From Candidatus Jordarchaeia archaeon (GTDB taxonomy: Archaea > Asgardarchaeota > Jordiarchaeia > Jordiarchaeales > Jordiarchaeaceae): 40,178 bases of DNA. This document shows, piece after piece, positions 30,768 to 39,789 of the stretch. The translations under genes were made by a program, and so were the position numbers. Numbering within the stretch: position 1 is the stretch's first letter; the number at the start of each line of letters is the position of its first letter. Where the stretch lies: the NCBI GenBank assembly GCA_018383815.1, contig JAHAWU010000016.1, positions 1 through 40,178 on the forward strand, read 5' to 3'. Below the pieces are notes generated by a model, which worked only from the letters and a program-made list of their open reading frames with translations, had not been told where the DNA came from and made no database searches.

Positions 30768-31754
30768 ATGTTGATTTACAATACTGTTGGTGTCTTTGAA
30801 GGTTTGGTGTTGTTTGTGGTGTCTGTTGAAAGTGGATTTGTTCGTCGGTGGGTTGAGGTTAGTGATTTAAGAAGGGGACAGATTTTTGTTTTTCTAACCA
30901 GTATGGCTTGGGGTTCGTCTTTTGTTGTTATAAGGTGGGGTGTGGATTTTCTTAACCCGTTTGTGTATTTGTTTTTCCGTTTTGTGGTGGCTTCTGTGGT
31001 TACTTTGCCTTTTCTTAGATGGGTGGGCGCTGGTGGGCTTAGAGAGCTGTTTTTTGATAGGAGGGTGGTTTTTGTGGGTTTGATTAATACTTTAGCGTTT
31101 TTCTGCGAGTTTGTGGGTATGGAGTATACTACTGCGGGAATTTCGGCTTTGTTGACGAATGTGAATGTGGTTATCATTGCCTTTTTAGCTTACTTCTTTC
31201 TGGGTGAGGATATGGGGAGGAAGAAAATTGTTGCTTTGGCTTTGAGCGTTTTGGGAGTTTTTTTGATAGCGGTGAATGGGGATCTTGCGAATCTCCAGGG
31301 TGGAGAGTTTCTGGGAAACTTTTTGATACTAGTTTCGGGGGCTCTGTGGGCGATTTACATAGTGCTCATGAAGGTCATTGTGGATAACAAGTCGCATAGA
31401 CATGGCGAGGTGAATTCCATGAATCTTACCTATGCGGTCACCTTGATGACGATGATTTTCTCCCTGTTTCCTGTTCTAATTTATGGATTTGAGGATTTTT
31501 CTCTGATATCTCAGGTGGCCACGGTTCCCGCTCTTATGGGAATTTTGTATATGGGGTTTGTGTGCACCACGCTGGCCTATTTCCTGTACTTTGAGGGATT
31601 GAAGCGTGTTAGTGCTTCAGTTTCTGGTCTGTACCTACTTTTACAAATTATTTTTGCGGTGGGCTTGGGATTTTTGCTCCTAGGAGAGGTTCCCACAATT
31701 CACACCCTTATAGGCGGTGCTTTGATAGGGGTTTCAATTTACTTGGTTTCTTGA
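30768..31754 (+). CDS. EamA/DMT-family transporter, copy 1
   Basis: The 328-residue protein has about ten transmembrane helices in two EamA repeats. Typical segments are SMAWGSSFVVIRWGVDFLNPF in the first repeat and GGALWAIYI-like and CTTLAYFLYFEGLKRVSAS in the second. DMT transporters export metabolites or amino acids; the substrate cannot be read off. A closely related copy follows at 32025. The gene is strongly T+G-rich compared with that copy. The first 35 residues before LRRGQIF are poorly conserved, so a start further in is possible. Confidence 0.9.
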   Translation: MLIYNTVGVFEGLVLFVVSVESGFVRRWVEVSDLRRGQIFVFLTSMAWGSSFVVIRWGVDFLNPFVYLFFRFVVASVVTLPFLRWVGAGGLRELFFDRRVVFVGLINTLAFFCEFVGMEYTTAGISALLTNVNVVIIAFLAYFFLGEDMGRKKIVALALSVLGVFLIAVNGDLANLQGGEFLGNFLILVSGALWAIYIVLMKVIVDNKSHRHGEVNSMNLTYAVTLMTMIFSLFPVLIYGFEDFSLISQVATVPALMGILYMGFVCTTLAYFLYFEGLKRVSASVSGLYLLLQIIFAVGLGFLLLGEVPTIHTLIGGALIGVSIYLVS

Positions 31755-31931
31755 GTTTGTGCCATAGTTTTTTCATAAAAATTGGGGGTTTGTCATTTAA
31801 AAACTGTAGAGATAGATAGGTATTTCAAAATTTGACCTTTTTTATGTGTATTGCCTCTAACTTTTTTAAACCCACGTTTTGTCTATTTTTTTAATAAAAT
31901 TTATGCTTTTTATCTTATTTTTTTAGGCGAA

Positions 31932-31977
31932 ATATTTATATTACCTAATTATCTTATACAACAAATTGGCGACGTCG
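31932..31977 (+). promoter_or_regulatory. promoter and palindrome before EamA copy 2
   Basis: ATATTTATATT (31932-31942) is a TATA candidate. About 26 bases on, near the predicted start site, is the palindrome CGACGTCG (31970-31977), a possible operator. AAAGGAGGG precedes the gene start. Confidence 0.4.
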
Positions 31978-32024
31978 TGTTGACGGAGTGAATTCAGAGA
32001 TGTTAAGTAAAGGAGGGTTAAACC

Positions 32025-32963
32025 TTGAAAGCCATTCCTGTGGAAGTAGGACACCAACTCGTCAGAGCAAACACCTTGAGAAGGGGCCAACTCTTCATCA
32101 TCGTCGCCAGCACCATCTGGGGCTCTTCATTTGTATTTATTAAGTGGGGAGTGGAATTCCTTAATCCATTCATTTATCTGTTTTTCCGATTCCTCGTAGC
32201 CGCAATCGTAACCTTGCCCATTATGAGATTTGTAAGATCTAGAGAACTCGCACATTACTTGTTGGATAGAAGAGTAATTTTGGTGGGTCTAATTAATACT
32301 TTGGCGTTTTTCTGCGAATTTGTGGGAATAGAGTATACTACTGCGGGAATGGCGGCTATATTAACTAATGTCCAAGTGGTCTTTGTGGCGCTTTTGGCGT
32401 ATATTTTCCTAGGGGAACAGATGGATAAGCGGAAAACCGTGGCCTTAACCGCGAGTGTTTTGGGCGTGCTTCTCATCGCCATAAATGGGGATCCTTCAAA
32501 CTTGCAGGGAGGCCAGCTTCTAGGCAACCTATTGATACTGGTTTCGGGAATTCTGTGGGCGGTTTACATAGTTGCTTCAAAGTTTGTTTTGGAGAACAAT
32601 TCTGGAAAATATTTTGAAGTAAACTCAATGGAGCTTACATACGCAGTGACCATTCTCACCATGATGTTTTCACTGCCTCCAGCATTAATCTATGGATTCA
32701 CTGACTTTTCTTCAATGCTGGATGTTGCAACAGCTCCCGCAATCATTGGAATCCTATACATGGGATTCATGTGCACCACGCTGGCCTATTTCCTGTACTT
32801 TGAGGGACTAAAGAGGGTAACCGCTTCTGCATCAGCAATATATTTGATTTTGCAAACTGTCTTTGCGGTTCTCCTAGCCTTCTTATTCCTAGGGGAGATT
32901 CCGACGCTCTACACATTATCGGGTGGAATACTAATAGGAGCTTCTATATACCTAGTTTCCTAA
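32025..32963 (+). CDS. EamA/DMT-family transporter, copy 2
   Basis: The 312-residue paralogue of the preceding gene keeps the same layout and many identical stretches, such as LINTLAFFCEFVG, STIWGSSFVFIKWGVEFLNPF and CTTLAYFLYFEGLKRV. About ten transmembrane helices are expected. It starts with TTG after AAAGGAGGGTTAAACC and has its own promoter. Base composition is balanced, unlike the T+G-rich copy 1, so the two have diverged in mutation pattern as well as sequence, or arrived separately. It ends 20 bp from the convergent KaiC-like/V4R gene. Confidence 0.92.
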   Translation: MKAIPVEVGHQLVRANTLRRGQLFIIVASTIWGSSFVFIKWGVEFLNPFIYLFFRFLVAAIVTLPIMRFVRSRELAHYLLDRRVILVGLINTLAFFCEFVGIEYTTAGMAAILTNVQVVFVALLAYIFLGEQMDKRKTVALTASVLGVLLIAINGDPSNLQGGQLLGNLLILVSGILWAVYIVASKFVLENNSGKYFEVNSMELTYAVTILTMMFSLPPALIYGFTDFSSMLDVATAPAIIGILYMGFMCTTLAYFLYFEGLKRVTASASAIYLILQTVFAVLLAFLFLGEIPTLYTLSGGILIGASIYLVS

Positions 32964-32983
32964 GTTGAAGATTTAAAAATGTT

Positions 32984-34231
32984 TTACACGCTCAGCTTTT
33001 TGGCGGGTTTGACTATGTATTCGCAGTACTCGTCGCCCTTAGCCAAACACTTCACTTCTTGAGCATCGTATTCTCTTCCCGTGTATTTTTCCACTGTGCC
33101 AGCTATGATGCCTGCTATTGAAACACCGGCGGGTTTACCCAAGTCTTTGAGTTGGCTGCAAATGAGATTATCGAACACTTTGAATCTGAGAAATCCTTCA
33201 TCGGGGTTAAACTCCACCATTTCAAAGTCTCCAAGCCCTCTGAGAGTCAAGATCTTAAAGTAGTAGGTGAGGATGTCTTTTAGGTCGGAGAGCTTGAATT
33301 CTTTCACTAAGGGGTAAAAGAATGAGGATCCCCTTTCCTTCTCCAGAGAGTAAATTAGTTGGTAGATGTTTTCGTATCCATAAATTTTGAATAGGTTCTC
33401 AAGTATAAAGGAGAGGTAGTCTCCACCTAAAAGGACGATTCTGTTGCCCATCAGGTCAACATAGCCTTGCTTAACCATTTTTAATTGCTGCTTGAAAGGT
33501 TCAAAATCTTCGATTAGACCTGTTCTTATAACGATTTTTTCGGGTGTTTTTTCGTATGGTGCATAGGCGTCTATGTGGCGGGGAAGCGGTGACTTTTTTA
33601 CTCGGAGATATTTCTGGAATCTTCCGTCTATTTGTTCTATTTTGAAATCTATTACGAAATCGAAAATGTGTTCTAACGTGTTTATGGTTTTGGTTTCCAG
33701 CATTCCCTTGTCAAAAACATAAATAGCGGATCCATACTGAGCTATGTACATTCTTTGCTTGTAAATCAGGTTTATGATTTTCTGTACTTCAGCCTTGGCC
33801 AGAAAAACGTTTGAAAAAAAGAAGACGCTAAAAATTTGGTTTTTGAATTTATCAATTTGAGTTAGAAGCTTTAGAAAGAAAGCATCAATATGAATAGGGT
33901 CTCTTGGCTCACTAATTAGCACTTTCTCCTTCGATTCAATGTCCCCAAACATTTTTGTGAAACCATCTATCAGTAGGAAAAGATCTTTTTCCTCGTATTG
34001 CTCATAATTCCACCCAAACCAATCAAACCACTCTCTTATCCTCTCGGGAGGCAGGTCTAAATCGAAGATAAAGCCGAAGTCCCCATGACACAATCGATAG
34101 TAAAGAATTTGAAGGGCTAAAACTTCAGCCATAGAACCAGTTTCAGTTAAAAACAAGATAGGAGCATTTCTGTAGAAGCCCCCTCCTAACAGAGTGTCCA
34201 ACTCACTAATTCCAGAAGTAATTAAATCCAT
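32984..34231 (-). CDS. degenerate KaiC-like domain fused to a V4R domain
   Basis: The 415-residue protein starts with a KaiC-type lead-in (LITSGISELDTLLGGGFYRNAPILFLTE), but the P-loop is replaced by TETGSMAEVLAL with no GK(S/T). The RecA-like part extends to about residue 235. The C-terminal 120 residues match a V4R (4-vinyl reductase) domain, with EFNPDEGFLRFKV, AGVSIAGIIAGTVEKYTGREYDAQEVKCLAKGDEYCEYIV; V4R domains bind hydrophobic small ligands in sensors. A ligand-sensing regulator is a reasonable inference. I chose ATG 34231, eight bases after GGAG. A P-loop-less relative without V4R lies at 420-1256. Confidence 0.8.
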   Translation of the reverse strand: MDLITSGISELDTLLGGGFYRNAPILFLTETGSMAEVLALQILYYRLCHGDFGFIFDLDLPPERIREWFDWFGWNYEQYEEKDLFLLIDGFTKMFGDIESKEKVLISEPRDPIHIDAFFLKLLTQIDKFKNQIFSVFFFSNVFLAKAEVQKIINLIYKQRMYIAQYGSAIYVFDKGMLETKTINTLEHIFDFVIDFKIEQIDGRFQKYLRVKKSPLPRHIDAYAPYEKTPEKIVIRTGLIEDFEPFKQQLKMVKQGYVDLMGNRIVLLGGDYLSFILENLFKIYGYENIYQLIYSLEKERGSSFFYPLVKEFKLSDLKDILTYYFKILTLRGLGDFEMVEFNPDEGFLRFKVFDNLICSQLKDLGKPAGVSIAGIIAGTVEKYTGREYDAQEVKCLAKGDEYCEYIVKPAKKLSV

Positions 34232-34580
34232 AATAAACACTCCTAGTAAACGTATGTACCTCTCACGCCCACCAGTCGCCGTTTACAATTCCAAATGGTG
34301 ATGCGAATATCCCTGATTTTATTCGAGGAACAATGATAGAAACTAGAGCGTGTCTAATCAAAGATATAATTTGGAAAATTAATATATTTTTTCCATTTCT
34401 CATAAATAGGATTCATGAATTAAACTCGTTTGTAAAACTGGTTTTTCATAGTTAATTTTATCAGTCCACAGATGAAAATATGTAGCTCACACTTTTGGTG
34501 GTTCGCCCAAAAAAATTATAATGGCGTTTGTGGGTACAATATTTTTAATTGGTTTTTGATAGACGTATGAGGTGGAATTA
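34232..34580. other. divergent promoter region
   Basis: AT-rich, no gene. Candidate TATA elements: minus strand near 34360-34380 for the KaiC-like/V4R gene and plus strand around 34538-34550 (AATATTTTTAATT) for the dehydrogenase. Confidence 0.35.
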
Positions 34581-35672
34581 TTGAAGGCGCTTCTTTGGGA
34601 TGGTGGAGCATTCCCTGAGGGGTTTCACTTAGAAGATGTTGAAAAACCAGTGCCTAAAAGGAACTGGGTTTGCATTAAAACCAAACTGTGTGGCATATGT
34701 GGCTCGGACATTGGGGTTATAAGTGGAAGAATGCCGCTCCTTGCAGATTTTCTGGTGAAGCCAACCATTCTTGGCCATGAAGCGTTAGGAGTCATAAGTG
34801 AAGTTGGGGAGGGTGTGGTTGACTTTGAAGTGGGGGATAGAGTAGTTTGTGAGGGATTAGGAGGCTGTGCCGAGCTGGGTGTGGCTCCCTGTAAGATGTG
34901 CCAGATTGGCCGATACAATCTCTGCTTAAATATTGCTAAGGCGGGCAGCGGTGTGGGAGCAAGTCAAGCGAACGGTGGAGGGTTTGCAGAATACTTCTTA
35001 GCTCATAAGTCAAAGATTTACAAAGTTCCTGACAGTATAACCGACGAGGAGGCTGTTCTGACGGAGCCTCTCAGTGTAGCGGTTCATTCTTGCCTCATTG
35101 GCAATCCTTCGGGAAAAAGGGTGGCCATTATTGGTGCTGGAGCTATTGGATTGCAGCTTCTCCAGGTTTGCAAAGTTATGGGGGCAAGGGAAATTTTTGT
35201 GATAAGTAAGTATGATTTTCAGGCCAGGTTGGCGGAGAGGCTAGGTGCGGATAGGGTGTACTGCTTGGAGAGAAATCAGATTCCAGTTTTGGAGATAGCT
35301 TTGGAAACCGGTGAGGGGGTAGATCAGTGCTACGAAGCTGTGGGAAGTGAACAAACGCTTCAGGATGCTATCGCAGTGACGAGGCAGGGAGGAGAAATTA
35401 TATTCGTGGGAGTGATGGGGCAAGCAAGAATTGACTTTGTCATGTTTAGTGCTAAGGAACTCAAGCTACATGGTACCTGGTATTATGCTAATGAGCCGCA
35501 AGTAGCCAGAACTTCTACAGATGTGGCATTAGACCTATTGAGGAGGGGCAAGGTTAACAATAGACCACTGCTCACAAAGACCTATAGGTTAGAAGAGTGG
35601 AGAGAAGCTTTTGAGGCGCAGATTAATAAGAAAAAGTATGAATCAACAAAAATAGCTTTCAGATATGATTAA
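34581..35672 (+). CDS. zinc-dependent medium-chain alcohol/polyol dehydrogenase
   Basis: The protein has catalytic zinc ligands in CGICGSD (Cys) and GHEALG (His, Glu). A structural-zinc lobe contains the cysteines of GC-x7-CKMC-x6-C, with a longer first spacing than in the usual CxxCxxCx7C. The Rossmann motif is GAGAIGLQ. It resembles threonine/sorbitol/glucose dehydrogenases of the MDR superfamily; substrate and NAD versus NADP preference are not settled. TTG 34581, preceded by GAGGTGG, gives the family-like start MKALLWDGG, so I prefer it to GTG 34572. It is monocistronic. Confidence 0.9.
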   Translation: MKALLWDGGAFPEGFHLEDVEKPVPKRNWVCIKTKLCGICGSDIGVISGRMPLLADFLVKPTILGHEALGVISEVGEGVVDFEVGDRVVCEGLGGCAELGVAPCKMCQIGRYNLCLNIAKAGSGVGASQANGGGFAEYFLAHKSKIYKVPDSITDEEAVLTEPLSVAVHSCLIGNPSGKRVAIIGAGAIGLQLLQVCKVMGAREIFVISKYDFQARLAERLGADRVYCLERNQIPVLEIALETGEGVDQCYEAVGSEQTLQDAIAVTRQGGEIIFVGVMGQARIDFVMFSAKELKLHGTWYYANEPQVARTSTDVALDLLRRGKVNNRPLLTKTYRLEEWREAFEAQINKKKYESTKIAFRYD

Positions 35673-35800
35673 GCCTTTTTTTCAAGACGCACAGGAATCT
35701 AATTGTTGATACTTGTAATGCTTAAGTAATCTTCCGAAACATAAATAAAAGAAGATGTTCAAAATCAACTGTAGAAAGATTTGTTGGAGATTTAGTTTCG

Positions 35801-36196
35801 ATGAGTAAAGATAAGCAAGAGTTCCCCTTGGATTTCATGTTGAGGACTAAGAAGTTTGAGAGTAAGGGAGAAGTTGAAGAATTTGTGGAAACGCCCGAAA
35901 GGCGGAAGAAGCGTCTCCTTTTACTGGTGCGTTCAGGTATATTTCACTTTTTGGAGGAGTTGGTGAGGGAGCAAAAAAATCTGGGAATAACTGATGATGA
36001 AATAAGGGAGAACGTTTATGTGGGAATAGAGATGAGGAAACACAAGGTGCATGAGCTTCACAATCCTAATCCCATATTTGAAAAGGCGGCTGAGGAGTAC
36101 TCTAAGCTGCAGGCAAGATTAGCACAGCTCTCTCCCCAAGAAATATTGGAAGAGAACAAAAGGATTATTCTAAAATTTGCTCCCCCGAAAAAGTGA
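35801..36196 (+). CDS. unknown 131-aa charged protein
   Basis: The product is soluble, strongly charged and mostly helical by composition (GEVEEFVETPERRKKRLLLLVRSG, then SKLQARLAQLSPQEILEENKR). No motif or family is recognised. ATG 35801 lies 128 bp after the dehydrogenase with its own AT-rich upstream region, so it is probably separately transcribed. The codon pattern and an open frame of this length on a G-rich strand support coding. Confidence 0.55.
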   Translation: MSKDKQEFPLDFMLRTKKFESKGEVEEFVETPERRKKRLLLLVRSGIFHFLEELVREQKNLGITDDEIRENVYVGIEMRKHKVHELHNPNPIFEKAAEEYSKLQARLAQLSPQEILEENKRIILKFAPPKK

Positions 36197-36440
36197 AGCC
36201 CCATAAATAATGGACAGTTAACTTCTATTAACACAACTAAATTTAATTCTTCTTTCTTAGTTCATTAATTGCAGGCTCCAAAAATATTTTAATGCGTTTT
36301 GTCCTACTTTTTTGAAACATTAATGTAAAAATAAATTTAAATGGGTAAGAAAACATTATACTATATAACGTCAAAAATTTGGGCAAGGTCACTGGGTTAA
36401 ACAACGGTAGGGGGCAATAAAGCAACGGAAGGCTGTGATA

Positions 36441-36686
36441 ATGGTAGTGGAAGAAAGGGAAATTAGAAAAAAACCGCCGCATATGTTTCCCAAAGATGAC
36501 GAACTTGTTAACCACAGCGATGACATCTTGGGCGCACTTGAAAAGTTGAGCAAGGGAGAAACAGTTTTTGTCTGTTCAAAGAAATTATCTATTCTTATGA
36601 GGAGATTCGGCGAAGACGCCATAGTCAGATGCATCCGGTACAAGGGCAAATCGATTTTTCGCGTAGAGCCCTTAACCAAAAGCTGA
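36441..36686 (+). CDS. unknown small protein
   Basis: The 81-residue product from ATG 36441 contains a compact alpha/beta-like pattern (DDILGALEKLSKGETVFVCSKKLSILMRRFGEDAIVRCIRYKGKSIFRVEPL). It may be a small single-domain binding protein, but no family is assigned. GGAAGG lies eight bases upstream; the ORF-track GTG at 36435 is an alternative. A TATA candidate (ACTATATAAC) lies at about 36359-36369. Confidence 0.55.
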   Translation: MVVEEREIRKKPPHMFPKDDELVNHSDDILGALEKLSKGETVFVCSKKLSILMRRFGEDAIVRCIRYKGKSIFRVEPLTKS

Positions 36687-36721
36687 AAAAACATTCAATT
36701 TACTCCTTCTCACACCCATAA

Positions 36722-36733
36722 TTTTATATAAAG
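36722..36733 (+). promoter_or_regulatory. TATA box
   Basis: TTTTATATAAAG is a near-consensus TATA box with no annotated gene directly after it. It predicts a transcript starting at about 36748-36752, at the 22-codon ORF or RNA described next. Confidence 0.5.
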
Positions 36734-36745
36734 TTTCGGGAGTCC

Positions 36746-36814
36746 ATGAAACAAAGAGGAGCACCCCTCACAGACAGGTTTTCGGAAACCGTAATTCATA
36801 CATTAAAAAAATAA
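36746..36814 (+). other. possible leaderless 22-codon ORF or small structured RNA
   Basis: ATGAAACAAAGAGG begins a 22-codon frame (MKQRGAPLTDRFSETVIHTLKK) about 20 bases after the TATA box. The same stretch can fold: ATGAA pairs with TTCAT, enclosing GAGG/CCTC and GGTTT-TCGG-AAACC hairpins. Either a micro-protein or a small RNA would fit; both are speculative. Confidence 0.3.
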
Positions 36815-37192
36815 CAATTGAAAAATCAAAATATGAAAAATAAATTTTCTCGAAGCGCATGCCCCTAGATAGACCCTTAAAGCACTTCTCCACCGAAACA
36901 GCTCAAATGGAAATAAACATGTATTTTTTGGGAATTTCTTGTTTTTGAGGCGCGTGAAAAAAGGCTTTTTTGGTGCTTCTTTTCTCTAAGTAAGCCTTTA
37001 GACGATAGAACAGCCAAACGTTTTCCGGGAAAAACTCATAGAAACCACGTGCTGTTCGTGATGGTTTCGCTTCAAAGGGTGAACTCTAGAATGTATCTAT
37101 CCTATACTTAGTGCTGACTTACTTTGCCGATAATGTTAAAAAAGATAGTTAATTATTTTTTATCATCAGTTTTGTGTTTTGGAGGTTATATT
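36815..37192. other. intergenic region with several hairpins
   Basis: No gene is supported. Visible inverted repeats are AAAAAAGGCTTTTTT (about 36958-36976), TTTTCC-G-GGAAAA (37021-37033) and GAAACCA/TGGTTTC (37041-37068). They may be terminators or parts of an untranslated RNA. Confidence 0.35.
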
Positions 37193-37642
37193 TTGTCTGA
37201 GAGATATCTTAGTGCGCCTAGTAGCAAGGATATGGCAGCCTTCGAGGCTATGGTGCAGAATGTTAGAGAGGATTTGCAGGACGCAGCGAGAAGTGCTGCT
37301 GATTCTGTCAGTTCGCTTCTTAGGACAGGCGATTTTAAGCGGGCCGCAGATTACATTTTTGATATGGTTGCGCAGTCCCTTTTAATAAATCTGCTTGAGC
37401 CCCCGAGAAAAGCTATAGAGTTTATTAAGGGAAAAAGAGACCGCTTTTCTGAACTTTTGGAGAATCCAATTTTTAAGGCCAGCGAAAAACTTTTAGAATC
37501 CTTCGAGAAGGGAAACAAGGAGCTGTTTGCGGGCGCCATGCAGGCAGTAGAGGAATCAGTGATAGGGAAAACTTCCATAGATTTTAGATACACTATAATG
37601 AAGGATTTACACTGCGCCTTCTACAAATATGTCAAATCATAA
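37193..37642 (+). CDS. unknown helical protein
   Basis: From TTG 37193, with GGAGGT six bases before it, the product is 149 residues, soluble and mostly helical (DMAAFEAMVQNVREDLQDAARSAADSVSSLL...). The ORF-track start at 37124 adds 23 residues with a hydrophobic stretch (IVNYFLSSVLCFGGYIL), which could be a membrane anchor if used, but the ribosome binding site favours the later start. No family is recognised. Confidence 0.6.
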   Translation: MSERYLSAPSSKDMAAFEAMVQNVREDLQDAARSAADSVSSLLRTGDFKRAADYIFDMVAQSLLINLLEPPRKAIEFIKGKRDRFSELLENPIFKASEKLLESFEKGNKELFAGAMQAVEESVIGKTSIDFRYTIMKDLHCAFYKYVKS

Positions 37643-37718
37643 AGCTAAGAGATAACCTGTCCTGCCTCAAAATAAAAAAGTGGCAACACTGTTTTGGTAG
37701 AGCCTGTGGACTGGTGAT

Positions 37719-38519
37719 TTAGAGTTTGACTAGTCTTAGAATGTTTTGACCTAGAATAAGTTGCTTTTCTTCGTTGCTTATATCTAAATTTCGAATTTTG
37801 TTGACCTCGTAATGTGGATCACCGTGGGGAATAAATGGCATGTCGCTTCCAAAAATGATCCGTTCACTGCCCAAGGCCTTTATGGCAATCATAACTTTTT
37901 CGGCTGTTCCGCCGGATGTGTCTAAGTAGACGTTATCATATTTCTTTGCTAGTTCTAATGCCTCCTTCTCGAAGGTCCCGCCCAGGTGTGCAATTATAAG
38001 TTTTAATCCTGGAAACTGATCAATAATTTCTGTGTAGTATAGGGGATTGGAGTTGTCTGTATCATTCTTCCATATTTTTCCGGAGTGGACGAGGACGGGA
38101 ATATTGAGCTTTTCAGCCTTCTCCCAGATGTGCATGGCTTCATTTGGCCAGAAATTTTGGTGCACGGCGTGAAGCTTTAAGCCCTTGAAGCCTTGCCTTA
38201 TATGGAATTCTAGAATTTGCCCCGCCTTAGAATCGTGGGGATCCACGCAGCAGAAACCCATAAAGGTGTCTGGGAACATATCTATTAAGCTCTTCACAAT
38301 GGGCGTTATGTAGGGGAAAAATGGCGACACTACTGCTCCCCCAATACCGTTTTTGAACATGCGTTCCATAAGGTAGTATCCTAGTCTTTTAACACCATAT
38401 TCATTCCTCAGATACTTTAATGAGTAGTAGGCTAGTACTCCTTCCAAGTTCCCCACGAAACCCAGTCCCTTAGTCCCAGTTCTATTAAAATAAGGATGGA
38501 TATGAGCGTCTATTATCAT
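37719..38519 (-). CDS. amidohydrolase-2-type TIM-barrel hydrolase
   Basis: The 266-residue protein has the metal-binding and active-site motifs of the COG2159-type amidohydrolases: DAHIHP at the start, GFKGLKLHA, PVLVHSG, IIAHLGG and the final IIFGSDMPF. Members of this group are hydrolases or non-oxidative decarboxylases; the substrate is unknown. I chose ATG 38519, which follows GGAGATGA and starts MIIDAHIH; the ORF-track start at 38564 adds 15 residues. It is divergent from the 303-aa gene, with a repeat-bearing intergenic region between. Confidence 0.88.
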   Translation of the reverse strand: MIIDAHIHPYFNRTGTKGLGFVGNLEGVLAYYSLKYLRNEYGVKRLGYYLMERMFKNGIGGAVVSPFFPYITPIVKSLIDMFPDTFMGFCCVDPHDSKAGQILEFHIRQGFKGLKLHAVHQNFWPNEAMHIWEKAEKLNIPVLVHSGKIWKNDTDNSNPLYYTEIIDQFPGLKLIIAHLGGTFEKEALELAKKYDNVYLDTSGGTAEKVMIAIKALGSERIIFGSDMPFIPHGDPHYEVNKIRNLDISNEEKQLILGQNILRLVKL

Positions 38520-38646
38520 TGAATCATCTCCAACAGGGAACATGAAGATGTGTGAATCAATCAATTATTAGTTATAAATTTAAGTAACTAAATCTTAGGT
38601 TTTTATTAGGAAAAATATTTCGGTGAGAACCCAAACTCCCAAAAGA

Positions 38647-38691
38647 TTATTTAAAATAGTAAAGATGAAACCTTTATTTTAAATAGTTAAG
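38647..38691. promoter_or_regulatory. paired 18-nt repeats in a divergent promoter region
   Basis: TTATTTAAAATAGTAAAG (38647-38664) and TTATTTTAAATAGTTAAG (38674-38691) match at 16 of 18 positions and are 27 bp apart. Each has a palindromic TATTTAAAATA-like core. They lie between the amidohydrolase and the 303-aa gene, whose own TATA candidate is TTTTATATG near 38699. They look like regulator binding sites. Confidence 0.5.
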
Positions 38692-38745
38692 AATTAACTT
38701 TTATATGATTGGCTCCTGTTGAAGTGTTTAGAATAGATTTCTACG

Positions 38746-39657
38746 GTGAGTTTCTTGAGCTATGCGGAACACAGAAGGGTAAAGTTGAGTAAAGATGTTC
38801 TGCAGATTCTCTTTAAGCCTTTGAGCAAAAAGGTGATGCGGAGACTGGTTTCGGGTTGGGGGTTTGGAATCCTTGAAAATTTAGATATCGATGAAATCAT
38901 AAATGTACTAGATGGACGAGAATTGTTAGTGGCAAAGTTCCTAGAACTTCTGCTTCTCTACGATATGAGTATGGCTTTAAAATTTGATTTGTGGTCAGTT
39001 TACAGCTATTCAAATTCCATTGGGAACATCGCTGTCAAAGACTTGGAAAATTCTCTTAACGGCATCCTGAAAATGAAAAAAAACAGTGATAAATCATTTC
39101 TCAACGTTTATGAAGTTTCAAAAAATAAGGAATATTACATAGTATATTCTTATGAGGATAAGCCCGTGCTGATAGAAGAATGGGGTTTTAAGTATAATGT
39201 GGTGAATAGACTAGCCCGCGTAAGATCCATTTTGAACTTGGAGAAAAAGACACTGCTAATAGACGCGGAATCTGAGAAAGAAGGTGAAAAATTCAAAAAG
39301 GCCCTAGAAAAAGCACTAAAAACAAAATTCCACCACACCACCTTCCCACCGTATGTTTTGCAAGAATTTGCGGAAAAAGACACAGTCAAAAAAGCGGCTT
39401 TCGCATGCGACTCACAATTAAGTGGAGTGGAGGGAATAAGAAAAATCACATTGGAGGGAAACAATGTTTTTGACGCAATAAAGGGATTAAGGGCGAGACA
39501 GGACATCGACTTCAGAAAAGTGGGACCACTCGTAGAGGCCGAAACCCCCAAACTCTACATATCCTCCGAAGGAAAACTAATGTTCAAAGACCAAAAGAAC
39601 AAAGATCAAATCCTAAAGAAATTAAGGGAAACAACGGAGGGAGAAGGTGAGCCGTAA
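38746..39657 (+). CDS. unknown 303-aa protein
   Basis: No family is recognised. The N-terminal half is helical with one moderately hydrophobic stretch (VAKFLELLLLYDMSMAL). The middle has strands (EYYIVYSYEDKPVLIEEWGFKY) and a charged helix, and the C-terminus is Lys/Glu-rich. The base composition changes inside the gene: the first 500 bp are T-rich, the last 380 bp are rich in A and C. The GTG start lies about 40 bp after a TATA candidate, with no strong ribosome binding site, so a weakly led or leaderless message is likely. Confidence 0.6.
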   Translation: MSFLSYAEHRRVKLSKDVLQILFKPLSKKVMRRLVSGWGFGILENLDIDEIINVLDGRELLVAKFLELLLLYDMSMALKFDLWSVYSYSNSIGNIAVKDLENSLNGILKMKKNSDKSFLNVYEVSKNKEYYIVYSYEDKPVLIEEWGFKYNVVNRLARVRSILNLEKKTLLIDAESEKEGEKFKKALEKALKTKFHHTTFPPYVLQEFAEKDTVKKAAFACDSQLSGVEGIRKITLEGNNVFDAIKGLRARQDIDFRKVGPLVEAETPKLYISSEGKLMFKDQKNKDQILKKLRETTEGEGEP

Positions 39658-39789
39658 ATACTAATAATCTACACAAAATTTCAGAAAAATTATTTTAGGA
39701 ATATAGAAAAACTTTTTCGTAACCACTAAACTATTTAGCCAGATAAAAATTAAAGGGACGGTCTACGATTGAGCCAGAAGAGTGTCCAT

